From Streptococcus suis (GTDB lineage Bacteria > Bacillota > Bacilli > Lactobacillales > Streptococcaceae): 64,000 nt of DNA. Position numbers and translations under genes: made by a program. Position 1 is the stretch's first letter. Each line of letters opens with the position of its first letter. The notes beneath the pieces are model-generated. The model made no database searches, was not told where the DNA came from, and was given only the letters and a program-made list of their open reading frames with translations. Shown in pieces: positions 26,137 through 34,456 of the stretch. Location of the stretch: assembly GCF_002960625.1 (NCBI RefSeq), contig NZ_POJH01000031.1, positions 1 to 64,000 of the forward strand, in the 5' to 3' direction.

Positions 26137-28386
26137 TTATTCTCCTAACGTAACTGTTAATTTCTTGGTTTTATTCAACTTGGTCCCCACTTCTACGCTC
26201 TGCTTCACAACCTTGGAACCAGACCCCTCATAGGTCACTTCAATACCTGTCCATTCAGCTAGTAGATCCATATTCTCCTTGGTCACCGCATACAAGTCTG
26301 GCATTTCTTCCAATTTATTCGTCAATAAGAGAACCTGTTGATTAGGGGCTACTAAGCTACCTTTTTCCAAAGAAACCTTCTTAATCTCAGCACCTTTGCC
26401 TAAAATAACTGGTTGAACCAGATAGCGACGAAGCTCCTCAGCCGACTCACCAGGTGCCTTACCAATTAGATCTGGCAATGTGTAGTCCGTTTCTTTTCCA
26501 ACAGAAGCTAGGGACGGAGCTGGAGCATCTATGTTCAAGCTATCCTTCAATAACATTGCTTCTTTCAAAGTCGGGCTTACAATAGTATCCCAAGAGAGAA
26601 CACTCAAGACTTCTGGCTGACGAATGGTCACATACATAATGAACTCTGGATCCTCAGCAGGAATCATGGCGACAACCGAGTTGGTATAAGCGCCCTTGAT
26701 ATAACCCTGACCGTCTTCACTGGCAATCTCGGCAGAACCAGACTTCATCGCAATATCATAGCCTTCAACCTGAATAGCTGGCCCTTGTAAATCTGAAGAA
26801 TAAAGAGTCCCAAACACAGGGTCCGTACCAACATTTATCATATATTTCAATGTCTCATCTGCCGCCTGTTCAGAAACTGGATTCCCGACTTCTTCTTTAG
26901 ATGAAAGCCTTGCAGTATCAGTATTCGGATTATACAGGGCTGAAATAAATTTTGGCTCTAACATGATACCATTATTTGCAATCGCAGAGAAACTTCGAAG
27001 CATTTGCACTTGGTTAGCTGAAATACCCTGACCAAATGTAGACATGGCAATCGTTACAATATTATCCTCAGGAACAAGACCTGGTGCCTCATCCCCCATA
27101 CCAAATCGTGTTGGGTAACCATAGCGAAATTTAGCAAGATAATTTAGCCATTTTTCATCCCCCATTTCTTGTTGTAACAAAGTCATTCCGACGTTACTTG
27201 AGAGTGAAAAACCCTGAGCAAAATTTAACGTAACAGCTGATTGGCCAGCGTTTAAAGTCCAGTCATTGATTTTTGCGTCTGCAATCACATACTCGTTATT
27301 GGTATAGTAGGCATTTGGGTCAAAGGTTCCATTGTCAATAGCTGATGCGACAGTCAAAACCTTCATGGTAGAACCTGGTTCAAAGGCCTCTTGGTAGAGG
27401 AGGGAACGCTCTAGAACCCCCTCTTGTCCCAAGCCTTCCTTGGTATCTGAGTCATAACTTGGACGTTGTGTCGTTGCTAAAATCTCTCCTGTCTTAGCCG
27501 AAACTAAAGTAGCATTGGCATAGCGACCTCTGGCGGTATCAAAGAAAGTATTCATATTGGTTTCCAAGGACCGCTGCAGGTCTGCAGAAATCGTCGTATA
27601 GACATCCTGACCATTGATAGTTTCTTCTTTAACTGTTTCTGTTCCTGGCAGCACACGTCCCTGACTGTCCTTTTCATAGACAACCTTACCATCCTGACCA
27701 GCTAGAATATCGTTGAGGTAGTACTCCATACCACTCATACCTTGCAGGCTATGACTACCATCCTTGTTTTCAATCAAGTTGGCTAGTCCGACAAAGATGG
27801 AAGCAAAGTTTCCATTTGGATACATCCGACCTGGGCTGGCATTAAAGGCTATCCCTTCAATCCCCGCCGCCTTCATCTCCTCCTGAATAGTGCTCATGGT
27901 ATTATAAGAAATATTTTTCCCTAAGGTTCCAAAATAAACCTGCTTCAGTTCTGGCTGTCGTAACTGTTGAAGAACGTAATCTGTTTCCATTCCAAGGTGT
28001 TTTTTGAATACATCTGCAACTTTACTAAATTGACTGTCCTGAACATAAAGAATTTTCTTCAATTCGGAAACATATTCCTTATCAATAATAGCATAAACGG
28101 TATAGGTGGTAGAATCTTCTGCAATAGGTATACCTGTTCGGTCATAGATAGTTCCCCGTTTAGCCTGAACTGTCACTTCTTGCTGGTGGACAGCCTCTGC
28201 TCTCTCCGACAATTTCACACCTGCCTTGCTATCTGTACCAATAATGTAGGCAAAATTAAAGAGAAAGATAGAAAAGATTAAAATCGTCAAAAACAGCAGA
28301 CCTTGGCCTACTCTTCGACGATTTTGGGACGGAAGATACCTTGTTTTCAGGACATACTGCAAGAGTTTATTGTTTCTTCTGGGCAT
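26137..28386 (-). CDS. pbpX: Penicillin-binding protein 2X
   Basis: A 749-residue class B PBP. One N-terminal membrane helix (about 29-49), a dimerisation domain, the transpeptidase domain with S339-T-M-K342, S396-S-N398 and K548-S-G550, then two C-terminal PASTA domains (about 630-749). It cross-links septal peptidoglycan together with FtsW. The residue after K-S-G is Ser551 followed by Ala552 and Glu553; beta-lactam-susceptible streptococci usually have K-S-G-T-A-Q. I recall T551S as a change associated with reduced susceptibility in S. suis. The ATG overlaps the ftsL stop (TAATG). Confidence 0.97.
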   Translation of the reverse strand: MPRRNNKLLQYVLKTRYLPSQNRRRVGQGLLFLTILIFSIFLFNFAYIIGTDSKAGVKLSERAEAVHQQEVTVQAKRGTIYDRTGIPIAEDSTTYTVYAIIDKEYVSELKKILYVQDSQFSKVADVFKKHLGMETDYVLQQLRQPELKQVYFGTLGKNISYNTMSTIQEEMKAAGIEGIAFNASPGRMYPNGNFASIFVGLANLIENKDGSHSLQGMSGMEYYLNDILAGQDGKVVYEKDSQGRVLPGTETVKEETINGQDVYTTISADLQRSLETNMNTFFDTARGRYANATLVSAKTGEILATTQRPSYDSDTKEGLGQEGVLERSLLYQEAFEPGSTMKVLTVASAIDNGTFDPNAYYTNNEYVIADAKINDWTLNAGQSAVTLNFAQGFSLSSNVGMTLLQQEMGDEKWLNYLAKFRYGYPTRFGMGDEAPGLVPEDNIVTIAMSTFGQGISANQVQMLRSFSAIANNGIMLEPKFISALYNPNTDTARLSSKEEVGNPVSEQAADETLKYMINVGTDPVFGTLYSSDLQGPAIQVEGYDIAMKSGSAEIASEDGQGYIKGAYTNSVVAMIPAEDPEFIMYVTIRQPEVLSVLSWDTIVSPTLKEAMLLKDSLNIDAPAPSLASVGKETDYTLPDLIGKAPGESAEELRRYLVQPVILGKGAEIKKVSLEKGSLVAPNQQVLLLTNKLEEMPDLYAVTKENMDLLAEWTGIEVTYEGSGSKVVKQSVEVGTKLNKTKKLTVTLGE

Positions 28387-28709
28387 TATTCAGCTACTCC
28401 AATATTATCGTTATTAAATGTTAATCCAGCCTTCTCCGCTATCTCCATCAGACGTGCCGAACGTGTGAGTTCGTTAACAGCCTGTTTGGCATCATTGATT
28501 TCAATCTGTTTTTGGTTGATGTTTTGATTGACCTTGGCCATTTCAGACTGGACTTGAATCAAACGGGTCTGCAAGAAAATAATCCCTATCGCCAAGGCCA
28601 GACCGGATAGGATAATACTTGTATAAAAGGCTTTTTCTACACGGGTGAAGGTTTTAAACTTATCACCAATCACTCGCATGGTAGCTTCTCTACGTTTTTC
28701 TTGTAACAT
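28386..28709 (-). CDS. ftsL: Cell division protein FtsL
   Basis: A 107-residue bitopic protein: basic cytoplasmic N-terminus (1-35), one membrane helix (about 36-58) and an extracellular coiled coil (about 60-95) with heptad-like hydrophobics. This and its position between rsmH and pbp2X identify FtsL, which links FtsB/DivIC and the FtsW-PBP2X synthase. AGGAGAA is placed eight bases before the ATG at 28709. Confidence 0.92.
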   Translation of the reverse strand: MLQEKRREATMRVIGDKFKTFTRVEKAFYTSIILSGLALAIGIIFLQTRLIQVQSEMAKVNQNINQKQIEINDAKQAVNELTRSARLMEIAEKAGLTFNNDNIGVAE

Positions 28710-28720
28710 AGATGTTTCTC

Positions 28721-29671
28721 CTACTTATGTACTCTCTTGGCTACGCGCAACTTGGCTGAATGGGCACGATTGTTGGCTTCCAATTCTTCCTGACTAGGTA
28801 AGATAGGCTTACGATTGACCAATTCAAGCGGTGCTTTCAAATCATCTGGAATAAACGGCAGACCTTTTGGCACATCAATCGTACTCGCTTCCTTAAAGAG
28901 TTGTTTGGTCAAGCGGTCTTCCAAGGAATGAAAGGTGATGACGGAAATGCGTCCATTCAAGGCTAATAAGTCAATAGCCTGCTGAATAGACTCGTCTGCC
29001 GCTCCCAATTCATCGTTGACCTCAATCCGAATAGCCTGGAAAATCTGCTTAGCAGGATGGCCCTTCTTCTTGAGTTCCTTGGCAGGCTTGGCAGACTTGA
29101 TTAGCTCTGCCAACTCAGTTGTGGTTTCAATGGGCTTGATGTCCCTAGCCTGTTCAATCTTACGAGCAATCTGTTTGGAAAATTTGTCCTCACCGTACTT
29201 GAAGAAAATCCGTACCAAGTCGTGATAGTCATAGGTATTGACCACATCATAGGCTGTCAACCGACCATCACGGTTCATGCGCATGTCAAGCGGAGCATCC
29301 TGTTTGTAAGAAAAGCCACGCTCCCGCTCATCCAACTGCGGACTGGACACACCCAAATCGTAACAAATCCCATCAATCTCTGTCACACCCAGCTCTGCCA
29401 AGCGGGCCTTGAGGTTGCGGAAATTATCCTTGATAAAGGTAACTTGTCCCTTTTCAATGTAGGCTGCCAAGCGGATTTGGGCGTGGTCAATGGCCGTCTG
29501 ATCCTGGTCGAAGGCATAAAGATGCCCACCATCTGTCAACTGACTGAGCAGGTACTCACTATGCCCTGCTCCACCCAGCGTTGCATCTACATAAATTCCA
29601 TTTGGTTTGATGTCTAACATATCGACTGTCTCATGCAAGAGAACAGTTGTGTGATTAAATTCCTTGGTCAT
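28721..29671 (-). CDS. rsmH: 16S rRNA (cytosine1402-N4)-methyltransferase
   Basis: From ATG 29671 the enzyme has 316 residues and starts [12 protein letters not shown], the conserved RsmH N-terminus. Further signatures are [10 protein letters not shown] (SAM binding), [10 protein letters not shown] and F-H-S-L-E-D-R. It methylates C1402 of 16S rRNA. AAAAGAT precedes this start; an upstream ATG at 29692 lacks one. It heads the rsmH-ftsL-pbp2X-mraY operon and is divergent from the XRE cassette. Confidence 0.96.
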   Translation of the reverse strand: MTKEFNHTTVLLHETVDMLDIKPNGIYVDATLGGAGHSEYLLSQLTDGGHLYAFDQDQTAIDHAQIRLAAYIEKGQVTFIKDNFRNLKARLAELGVTEIDGICYDLGVSSPQLDERERGFSYKQDAPLDMRMNRDGRLTAYDVVNTYDYHDLVRIFFKYGEDKFSKQIARKIEQARDIKPIETTTELAELIKSAKPAKELKKKGHPAKQIFQAIRIEVNDELGAADESIQQAIDLLALNGRISVITFHSLEDRLTKQLFKEASTIDVPKGLPFIPDDLKAPLELVNRKPILPSQEELEANNRAHSAKLRVAKRVHK

Positions 29672-29732
29672 ATCTTTTCTATTGTACCACAAATTAAAAT
29701 AAAAAGTTGTTGCAAACTTTTTACAAAAAATA

Positions 29733-29750
29733 TGTCAAATATAGTTGACA
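29733..29750 (+). promoter_or_regulatory. XRE-cassette operator 1
   Basis: TGTCAAATATAGTTGACA, an inverted repeat with TGTCA/TGACA arms. Its right half is the TTGACA -35 box of the cassette promoter, so a bound repressor would block RNA polymerase. Confidence 0.75.
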
Positions 29751-29773
29751 AGATTTCTGGATAGGTATATAAT
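29745..29773 (+). promoter_or_regulatory. Consensus promoter of the XRE cassette
   Basis: TTGACA (29745-29750) and TATAAT (29768-29773) with exactly 17 bp between them: a perfect housekeeping sigma-factor promoter, overlapped by operator 1. Confidence 0.85.
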
Positions 29774-29788
29774 AACATTACAGAAAGA

Positions 29789-29806
29789 TGTCAGATATAG
29801 TTGACA
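29789..29806 (+). promoter_or_regulatory. XRE-cassette operator 2
   Basis: TGTCAGATATAGTTGACA, 56 bp after operator 1. Followed by the palindrome GGGAGGCCTCCC (29813-29824) and a T run (29827-29834). Confidence 0.75.
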
Positions 29807-29843
29807 TAACCAGGGAGGCCTCCCACATTTTTTTACACTTATA

Positions 29844-29861
29844 TGTCGGATATAATTGACA
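29844..29861 (+). promoter_or_regulatory. XRE-cassette operator 3
   Basis: TGTCGGATATAATTGACA, 55 bp after operator 2. Followed by a hairpin AGGATAG / CTATCCT (29872-29890) and TTTTT, so a leaky attenuator is possible. Confidence 0.75.
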
Positions 29862-29908
29862 ACATTTTAAAAGGATAGCCAACCTATCCTCTCATTTTTA
29901 GTCAAATG

Positions 29909-29926
29909 TGTCAGATATAATTGACA
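29909..29926 (+). promoter_or_regulatory. XRE-cassette operator 4
   Basis: TGTCAGATATAATTGACA, immediately before the ribosome-binding site (AAAGGAGG) of the regulator gene and 65 bp after operator 3. Confidence 0.75.
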
Positions 29927-29941
29927 TAGAAAGGAGGGCAC

Positions 29942-30130
29942 ATGAACCGTGTCAAAGACTACCGCCTACTGCTAGGTATTTCCCAGCTGGATTTGGCCAA
30001 GGCCATCGGCGTATCCAGGCAGACCATCAACATGATTGAAAACAACAAGTACAACCCCTCGCTAGACCTCTGTATCAACCTAGCCAAAGCTTTACAGACT
30101 GACCTCAACAGCCTCTTTTGGAATGAATAG
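29942..30130 (+). CDS. Small XRE-family helix-turn-helix regulator
   Basis: A 62-residue protein that is almost only a Cro/CI-type HTH: helices 2-3 at about residues 14-33 (S-Q-L-D-L-A-K-A-I-G-V-S-R-Q-T-I-N-M-I-E), then the N-x-Y-x-P-S-L motif. Such minimal regulators bind DNA as dimers and commonly repress a linked membrane-protein operon. AAAGGAGG precedes the ATG. Four identical-type operators lie upstream, so autoregulation is likely (inference). It is the first gene of a five-gene cassette. Confidence 0.9.
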   Translation: MNRVKDYRLLLGISQLDLAKAIGVSRQTINMIENNKYNPSLDLCINLAKALQTDLNSLFWNE

Positions 30131-30145
30131 AAAGGAAAAATTACC

Positions 30146-30346
30146 ATGAAAAAGAACACACGCAAAGCCCTTATCTCTACTCTCATTTTTATCCCGCTCT
30201 TTGTCCTCTTTCAGCTTTGGGGCAATAGCGGAGCTGACATCTTGCATATCATCAGCCAAGCCAAATTCTGGCTACAACTTCTGATTACCGGGGCAATCTA
30301 CTTCTTAGGACTAGCCTACCTACCTCTCATTTTTCGTCGTAAGTAA
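30146..30346 (+). CDS. Small two-helix membrane protein of the XRE cassette
   Basis: Unrecognised 66-residue protein with a basic N-terminus, two membrane helices (about 9-25 and 40-61) and a basic R-R-K end. GAAAGGAAA precedes the ATG. It lies 15 bp after the regulator and 13 bp before the 360-residue protein, so it belongs to the same transcript. No cysteine, no signal-peptidase site and no bacteriocin-like GG leader were seen. Function unknown. Confidence 0.7.
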   Translation: MKKNTRKALISTLIFIPLFVLFQLWGNSGADILHIISQAKFWLQLLITGAIYFLGLAYLPLIFRRK

Positions 30347-30359
30347 ATAGGAGTATCGT

Positions 30360-31442
30360 ATGAAAAAAGAAAACTTTCAAGATAAATTGATCAAACGATT
30401 TTACGGTATCGCAGGGCCCTTGGATGAATTTCGCCAAAAAGAAGCCTTCCGACTAGGCAATACCTGCTTTATCCTGCTCTTTTGGGGCACCATGGTTCTT
30501 ACCCTGCTGGCACTTGCCCTATCCAAACGCTACCCAGAAGTCGTTGCCTATGGCTACCCAACTGCTCTACTCCTATCCACTCTTTCCGCCAGTATGTATA
30601 TGGCATCCAAGATGCGCCACAGCCAAGTGGACAGTTTAGATGTAGAAGAATTGACTAGCAAGGAACAGAAGCAGCTCAAGGGAGCAAGTTTCAAATTCAC
30701 CCTCTATTTCACAACCGTTATGTACATTTGGACTGTTGTTTTTGGTGCCTGGATGGATGGGCTCAATCCTTTCGACCACCTATTTGACCTCCGAAAATTC
30801 CTTGCAGCCTGTCTAGGTGGTATTTTCACAGGCATTGCTATCGAAATCATGTTACGCAAGCGCATGAAAAAAGCAGAACAACTGACTGTCAGCTCTGCTA
30901 TTTCCAAAAAAGAACCTAAGTGGATCCAAAACATGATACGGCACGTTTATGGTATTCGCGGGCCTTTAGACGAGTACCGACGGACTAAGGCAGATGAGAT
31001 TGGGGGAATAGCCTTTATCTACCACTTCTACTTCCTAGCTCTCGGAAATGCCATCGCCTACTTCCTAGCCTACCGCTATTCTCTGGAGGTGGCTACCTAC
31101 TATCCAATGATCATTGGCTTCTTCAGTATTATCCTAATTGGTATCGTTAATATGCGCACCCTCCATGCTGACCTGCCTCAATATGACGTGGATGAACTAA
31201 GCCCTGAGGAAAGACAAGGCCAGACCCTCAATCCACTGGTTTGGGGACTGGGGGTTGCCCTGCTATCTAGCCTCTTTGCTGGGCTGGCAGACCTCTTTAG
31301 CCTCCAGCTTCCCCTACTGGATTCCATCTTCCATGTAAAATCCCTCCTCTTCGGTGGCATGATGGGCCTCTTTGCCAGTCTAGCCCTGTCTGCCCTTGCC
31401 TATCTGCAAAAGCTGGAGGCAGACACGACTAAGAAAAAATAA
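30360..31442 (+). CDS. Internally duplicated DUF3278-like membrane protein
   Basis: A 360-residue protein made of two homologous halves. F-Y-G-I-A-G-P-L-D-E-F-R (14-25) recurs as V-Y-G-I-R-G-P-L-D-E-Y-R (196-207), and D-V-E-E-L-T-S-K-E (94-102) as D-V-D-E-L-S-P-E-E (276-284), both offset by exactly 182 residues. Each half has the cytoplasmic motif, two helices, an acidic loop and two more helices, giving about eight membrane segments. The motif resembles DUF3278 proteins, which I recall as commonly adjacent to small XRE regulators in Lactobacillales and usually single-unit. Biochemical role unknown; not an ABC or enzyme family I recognise. Confidence 0.75.
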   Translation: MKKENFQDKLIKRFYGIAGPLDEFRQKEAFRLGNTCFILLFWGTMVLTLLALALSKRYPEVVAYGYPTALLLSTLSASMYMASKMRHSQVDSLDVEELTSKEQKQLKGASFKFTLYFTTVMYIWTVVFGAWMDGLNPFDHLFDLRKFLAACLGGIFTGIAIEIMLRKRMKKAEQLTVSSAISKKEPKWIQNMIRHVYGIRGPLDEYRRTKADEIGGIAFIYHFYFLALGNAIAYFLAYRYSLEVATYYPMIIGFFSIILIGIVNMRTLHADLPQYDVDELSPEERQGQTLNPLVWGLGVALLSSLFAGLADLFSLQLPLLDSIFHVKSLLFGGMMGLFASLALSALAYLQKLEADTTKKK

Positions 31443-31452
31443 GGAGTAACCC

Positions 31453-31797
31453 ATGAACACCCCCTTTTCCCATAAACAATCCTTTCAATTCTTTGTGCTA
31501 TTTTATAGTCTGTTCTCTGCCTTTCTTATCTATTCCTACATAGTCAAGGAGCCCATTCACGATAGCTTCCTATTCGTTTTTCCCATCGTCCAGATGCTCA
31601 AACCTCTTAAATCTGCAGAAGAAAGGCATTACTTTATTCTCTCAAGTGTCTTTACAGTTATTGTCATGACCTTGACCTATTCCGTGGGCATTTGGCTAGG
31701 ACATGTCAAACCACTTATCCTCATCCTTCCTGCTGGATTTGCTCTGGCTATTCTTTATCGATTGTATTTCAAAAAGGAGAAAACAGATGAACGTTAA
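31453..31797 (+). CDS. Small membrane protein of the XRE cassette (paralogue A)
   Basis: Unrecognised 114-residue protein with four hydrophobic segments (about 11-28, 36-46, 57-77, 82-104). The G-I-W-L-G-H-V-K-P-L-I-L segment (about 78-90) parallels G-F-F-T-G-Q-I-K-P-L-L-A of the next gene, so the two appear homologous. AAGGAG lies before the ATG. Its stop codon overlaps the next gene's start region by 11 bp, implying translational coupling. Confidence 0.7.
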   Translation: MNTPFSHKQSFQFFVLFYSLFSAFLIYSYIVKEPIHDSFLFVFPIVQMLKPLKSAEERHYFILSSVFTVIVMTLTYSVGIWLGHVKPLILILPAGFALAILYRLYFKKEKTDER

Positions 31798-32134
31798 CAA
31801 ACCGAAACTTATACTCACTTTGATTGTTCTCTCCTATACAACAATTTGTAGCCTGTATATACATAGCTACCTGACTGGGGACAATCCACCACTCTTTATC
31901 TTACCGTTCACTATACTTCCAATCTTTAATAGTGACTGGCAAACTACCAGTCCAGAATCAAATGCGTTCCAAAAAGCTATCCATCTTTATCGTAAACCAC
32001 TGCTCTGGTTTCTCATTGCAGGTCTTGTCCTAACCTTATCCATTGGATTTTTCACTGGTCAAATCAAACCACTCTTAGCTGGAACTTGGGGAATATTTGC
32101 TCTCTTGGTCTTTATTGGACAATTGAAAAAGTAA
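31787..32134 (+). CDS. Small membrane protein of the XRE cassette (paralogue B)
   Basis: Unrecognised 115-residue protein; four hydrophobic segments (about 8-26, 34-47, 71-88, 93-110). I chose ATG 31787 because AAAAAGGAG lies just upstream within the end of the previous gene; a longer reading back to 31703 has no such site. It is the last cassette gene and is followed by an intrinsic terminator. Shares the G-x-x-x-G-x-x-K-P-L motif with its neighbour. Confidence 0.7.
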   Translation: MNVNKPKLILTLIVLSYTTICSLYIHSYLTGDNPPLFILPFTILPIFNSDWQTTSPESNAFQKAIHLYRKPLLWFLIAGLVLTLSIGFFTGQIKPLLAGTWGIFALLVFIGQLKK

Positions 32135-32198
32135 GACTATATCAATTCTCTACGAATAGGTAACTTCCTAAAAAAAAAATGAAAAATCTGGATAATAT

Positions 32199-32226
32199 AG
32201 GGTTGGCTCAAATCCAGCCCTTTTTG
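32199..32226 (+). terminator. Terminator of the XRE cassette
   Basis: AGGGTTGG pairs with CCAGCCCT (one G-T pair, loop CTCAAAT) and is followed by TTTTT. Confidence 0.8.
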
Positions 32227-32251
32227 GCTAGCAAATAATCTACTTTCTGGC

Positions 32252-32279
32252 TTACTTTTTTTCCTATTTATGCTACAAT
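32252..32279 (+). promoter_or_regulatory. trkH promoter
   Basis: TTACTT (32252-32257) and TACAAT (32274-32279) with a 16-bp spacer, about 35 bp before the trkH ATG. Confidence 0.55.
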
Positions 32280-32312
32280 ATGCTCATCTTTATTTTTTGA
32301 AAAGGTAGCTTT

Positions 32313-33662
32313 ATGAAAGCATTTAAGATACACCTTACTCCCAGCCAACGAATTATTCTCAGCTTTCTGCTGGTCATTCTCCTTGGCTCCCTCTTACTTA
32401 GTCTGCCCATTTCGCAAGTCCCTACATCTAATGCCCGTTACTGGGACCATCTCTTCACCTCTGTGTCCATGGTCTGCGTGACTGGATTGTTTACAAAAGC
32501 TGTTGCCGATACCTATTCTACATTTGGTCAAATCATCTGTATGCTACTCATTCAGATTGGTGGACTGAGCCTGGTTGGTTTTATTGGCCTCTTTGCCCTA
32601 CGAGGTGGTCGGAAAATCAATTTTATGAGCATGGCAACTCTCCAAGAAGCCCTCAATCGCTCTGACACAAAACATTTTAGAAATTTTCTCAAGTCTGTTT
32701 TCGGCTTCACCCTAGCCATTGAAACACTGGGAGCTATTCTCTTATCTCTGCACTTCGTACCAGAATTCGGTTGGGCTAGGGGGCTATTTACTTCCATGTT
32801 CCTAGCCGTTTCAGCCTTCTGTAATGCTGGTTTTGATAATTTCGGCGCCACCAGTATTGTCCGCTATGTTGACAATCCATTGATTAACCTAACCTTAGCC
32901 AGCCTAATCATCATGGGAGGACTGGGCTTCTCTGTCTGGTTTGATTTGCAAACCCAGCTTGGGCAAAAATTCCATCTTCGTAAACTGGGATTTCATACCA
33001 AGGTGGTTCTAGGTTTGACTGCCACGATTTTGAGCTTTGGGACCCTATTAACCTTACTTACAGAATGGAACAACCCTGCTACCATCGGTCATCTATCCTT
33101 TGGTCACAAACTACTAGCAAGCTTTTTCCAGACTGTGACCATGCGAACTGCTGGATTTGCTAGTATTGACTACACCACCGCGGCTCCTATCACCCTGCTG
33201 ATCTATATCTTTCAGATGATGCTGGGGGGAGCACCAGGAGGAACGGCGGGAGGAATTAAAATTACTGCCTTCCTCACCCTGGTCCTCTATGCCCGTAGCG
33301 AAATCTTGGGACTGCCCCATACCAACTTCCTTGGTCGAACCATTGATAGCCTGACCATCCGCAAGGCTTTTGCGACCTTTTCTGTCTTTCTTTTGGTCTT
33401 TTTGACAGGCTTATTTGCCCTAGCTATTACAGACAAGCAGCAACCCCTGCTCTTCTTGGTCTTTGAGGTCATGTCTGCCCTAGCAACCGTTGGCGTGACT
33501 GCCAACCTGACCCCATCACTAACCATGGCAGGACAGGCCGTTATCATGGCTCTCATGTTTTTCGGCCGCATAGGGCCTCTATCTATTCTAGCTAGCCTTT
33601 CCCTCCGTAAAGCATCTAAACAGGAAAGCCTACAATACGCCAAATCATCTATGTTAGTTTAA
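32313..33662 (+). CDS. trkH: TrkH/KtrB-type potassium transporter membrane subunit
   Basis: A 449-residue protein with the four-fold M1-P-M2 layout of the SKT family. Selectivity-filter glycines are visible in V-C-V-T-G-L-F, F-C-N-A-G-F-D-N-F-G, M-R-T-A-G-F-A-S and L-A-T-V-G-V-T-A-N; M-L-G-G-A-P-G-G-T-A-G-G-I-K-I-T precedes the third pore. It forms a dimeric K+ channel-like transporter gated by the cytosolic ring encoded by the next gene. AAAAGGTAG precedes the ATG. Confidence 0.93.
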   Translation: MKAFKIHLTPSQRIILSFLLVILLGSLLLSLPISQVPTSNARYWDHLFTSVSMVCVTGLFTKAVADTYSTFGQIICMLLIQIGGLSLVGFIGLFALRGGRKINFMSMATLQEALNRSDTKHFRNFLKSVFGFTLAIETLGAILLSLHFVPEFGWARGLFTSMFLAVSAFCNAGFDNFGATSIVRYVDNPLINLTLASLIIMGGLGFSVWFDLQTQLGQKFHLRKLGFHTKVVLGLTATILSFGTLLTLLTEWNNPATIGHLSFGHKLLASFFQTVTMRTAGFASIDYTTAAPITLLIYIFQMMLGGAPGGTAGGIKITAFLTLVLYARSEILGLPHTNFLGRTIDSLTIRKAFATFSVFLLVFLTGLFALAITDKQQPLLFLVFEVMSALATVGVTANLTPSLTMAGQAVIMALMFFGRIGPLSILASLSLRKASKQESLQYAKSSMLV

Positions 33663-33722
33663 GAACCTGTATGCGCAGTTCAGCACTGCACTTGTGAATA
33701 TAGCTTCTAAAAAGGAGAAATC

Positions 33723-34388
33723 ATGCCAAACTATACTATCGGAATCCTGGGCTTAGGAGTATTTGGTACCACCATTGCTAAGACCCTACACAATTATGAC
33801 TGTAATATCATTGCCATTGATAACCATGAACAACAGATTAACCACCTCGAACCCATTCTCACTCGAGGAATTGTCGGTGATATAACCGACCGTTCTCTCT
33901 TGCGAGCTGCGGGCATTGAAAACTGTGATGCAGTCGTCGTTGCAACTGGAGATAATTTGGAATCCAGTGTGCTCGCTGTTATGCACAGTAAGATTCTCGG
34001 AGTACCAATGGTCGTTGCCAAGGTCAAGGGAACCACAGCCAAAGAAGTTCTCCTCCGTGTCGGTGCTGACAAAGTCATCTCTCCAGAACGTGAAACAGGT
34101 ATTTCACTGGCCAAGCAACTTCTTCATAGAGATACAACTAGCCTCCTGGAACTAGAAGGCAATGTGTCTATCGTAGAATTCCATCCACCTGCAAAATGGA
34201 TTGGTAAGACCTTGGGTGAACTCAAACTCCGTCAGCACTACAAAATGAATATCATCGGTTACCGTAGCGGAGAAAATCAGGAATTGAACATCCAGCTGAC
34301 CCCAGACTATGTCTTCAAGAGCCACGAACTCATCATGGCTGTTACAGACCATAATACCGTAGACCACTTTGAAGATTTAACCCATTAA
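33723..34388 (+). CDS. trkA: TrkA/KtrA-type potassium uptake regulatory subunit
   Basis: A 221-residue RCK protein: an N-terminal Rossmann domain (G-L-G-V-F-G-T-T-I-A, residues 8-17) that binds NAD(H)/ATP, and a C-terminal RCK_C domain (about 140-215). In pneumococcus the orthologous subunit (CabP) also binds cyclic di-AMP, which shuts off K+ uptake; the same is plausible here. AAAAAGGAG precedes the ATG. Cotranscribed with trkH, 60 bp apart. Confidence 0.92.
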   Translation: MPNYTIGILGLGVFGTTIAKTLHNYDCNIIAIDNHEQQINHLEPILTRGIVGDITDRSLLRAAGIENCDAVVVATGDNLESSVLAVMHSKILGVPMVVAKVKGTTAKEVLLRVGADKVISPERETGISLAKQLLHRDTTSLLELEGNVSIVEFHPPAKWIGKTLGELKLRQHYKMNIIGYRSGENQELNIQLTPDYVFKSHELIMAVTDHNTVDHFEDLTH

Positions 34389-34397
34389 AATAAGGAA

Positions 34398-34432
34398 AAA
34401 GCCTATTAGAAATGATGCATTCTAGTAGGCTT
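34398..34432 (+). terminator. Hairpin after trkA
   Basis: AAGCCTATTAGAA pairs with TTCTAGTAGGCTT (one G-T pair). No long T run follows, so termination strength is uncertain; it lies before the MATE gene. Confidence 0.5.
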
Positions 34433-34456
34433 ATCCTCTGTTATCAAGGAGATTTT

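Noticed and set aside
31703..31786. Longer N-terminus for the last XRE-cassette gene
   Set aside because: It overlaps the previous gene heavily; the ATG at 31787 has a strong ribosome-binding site.
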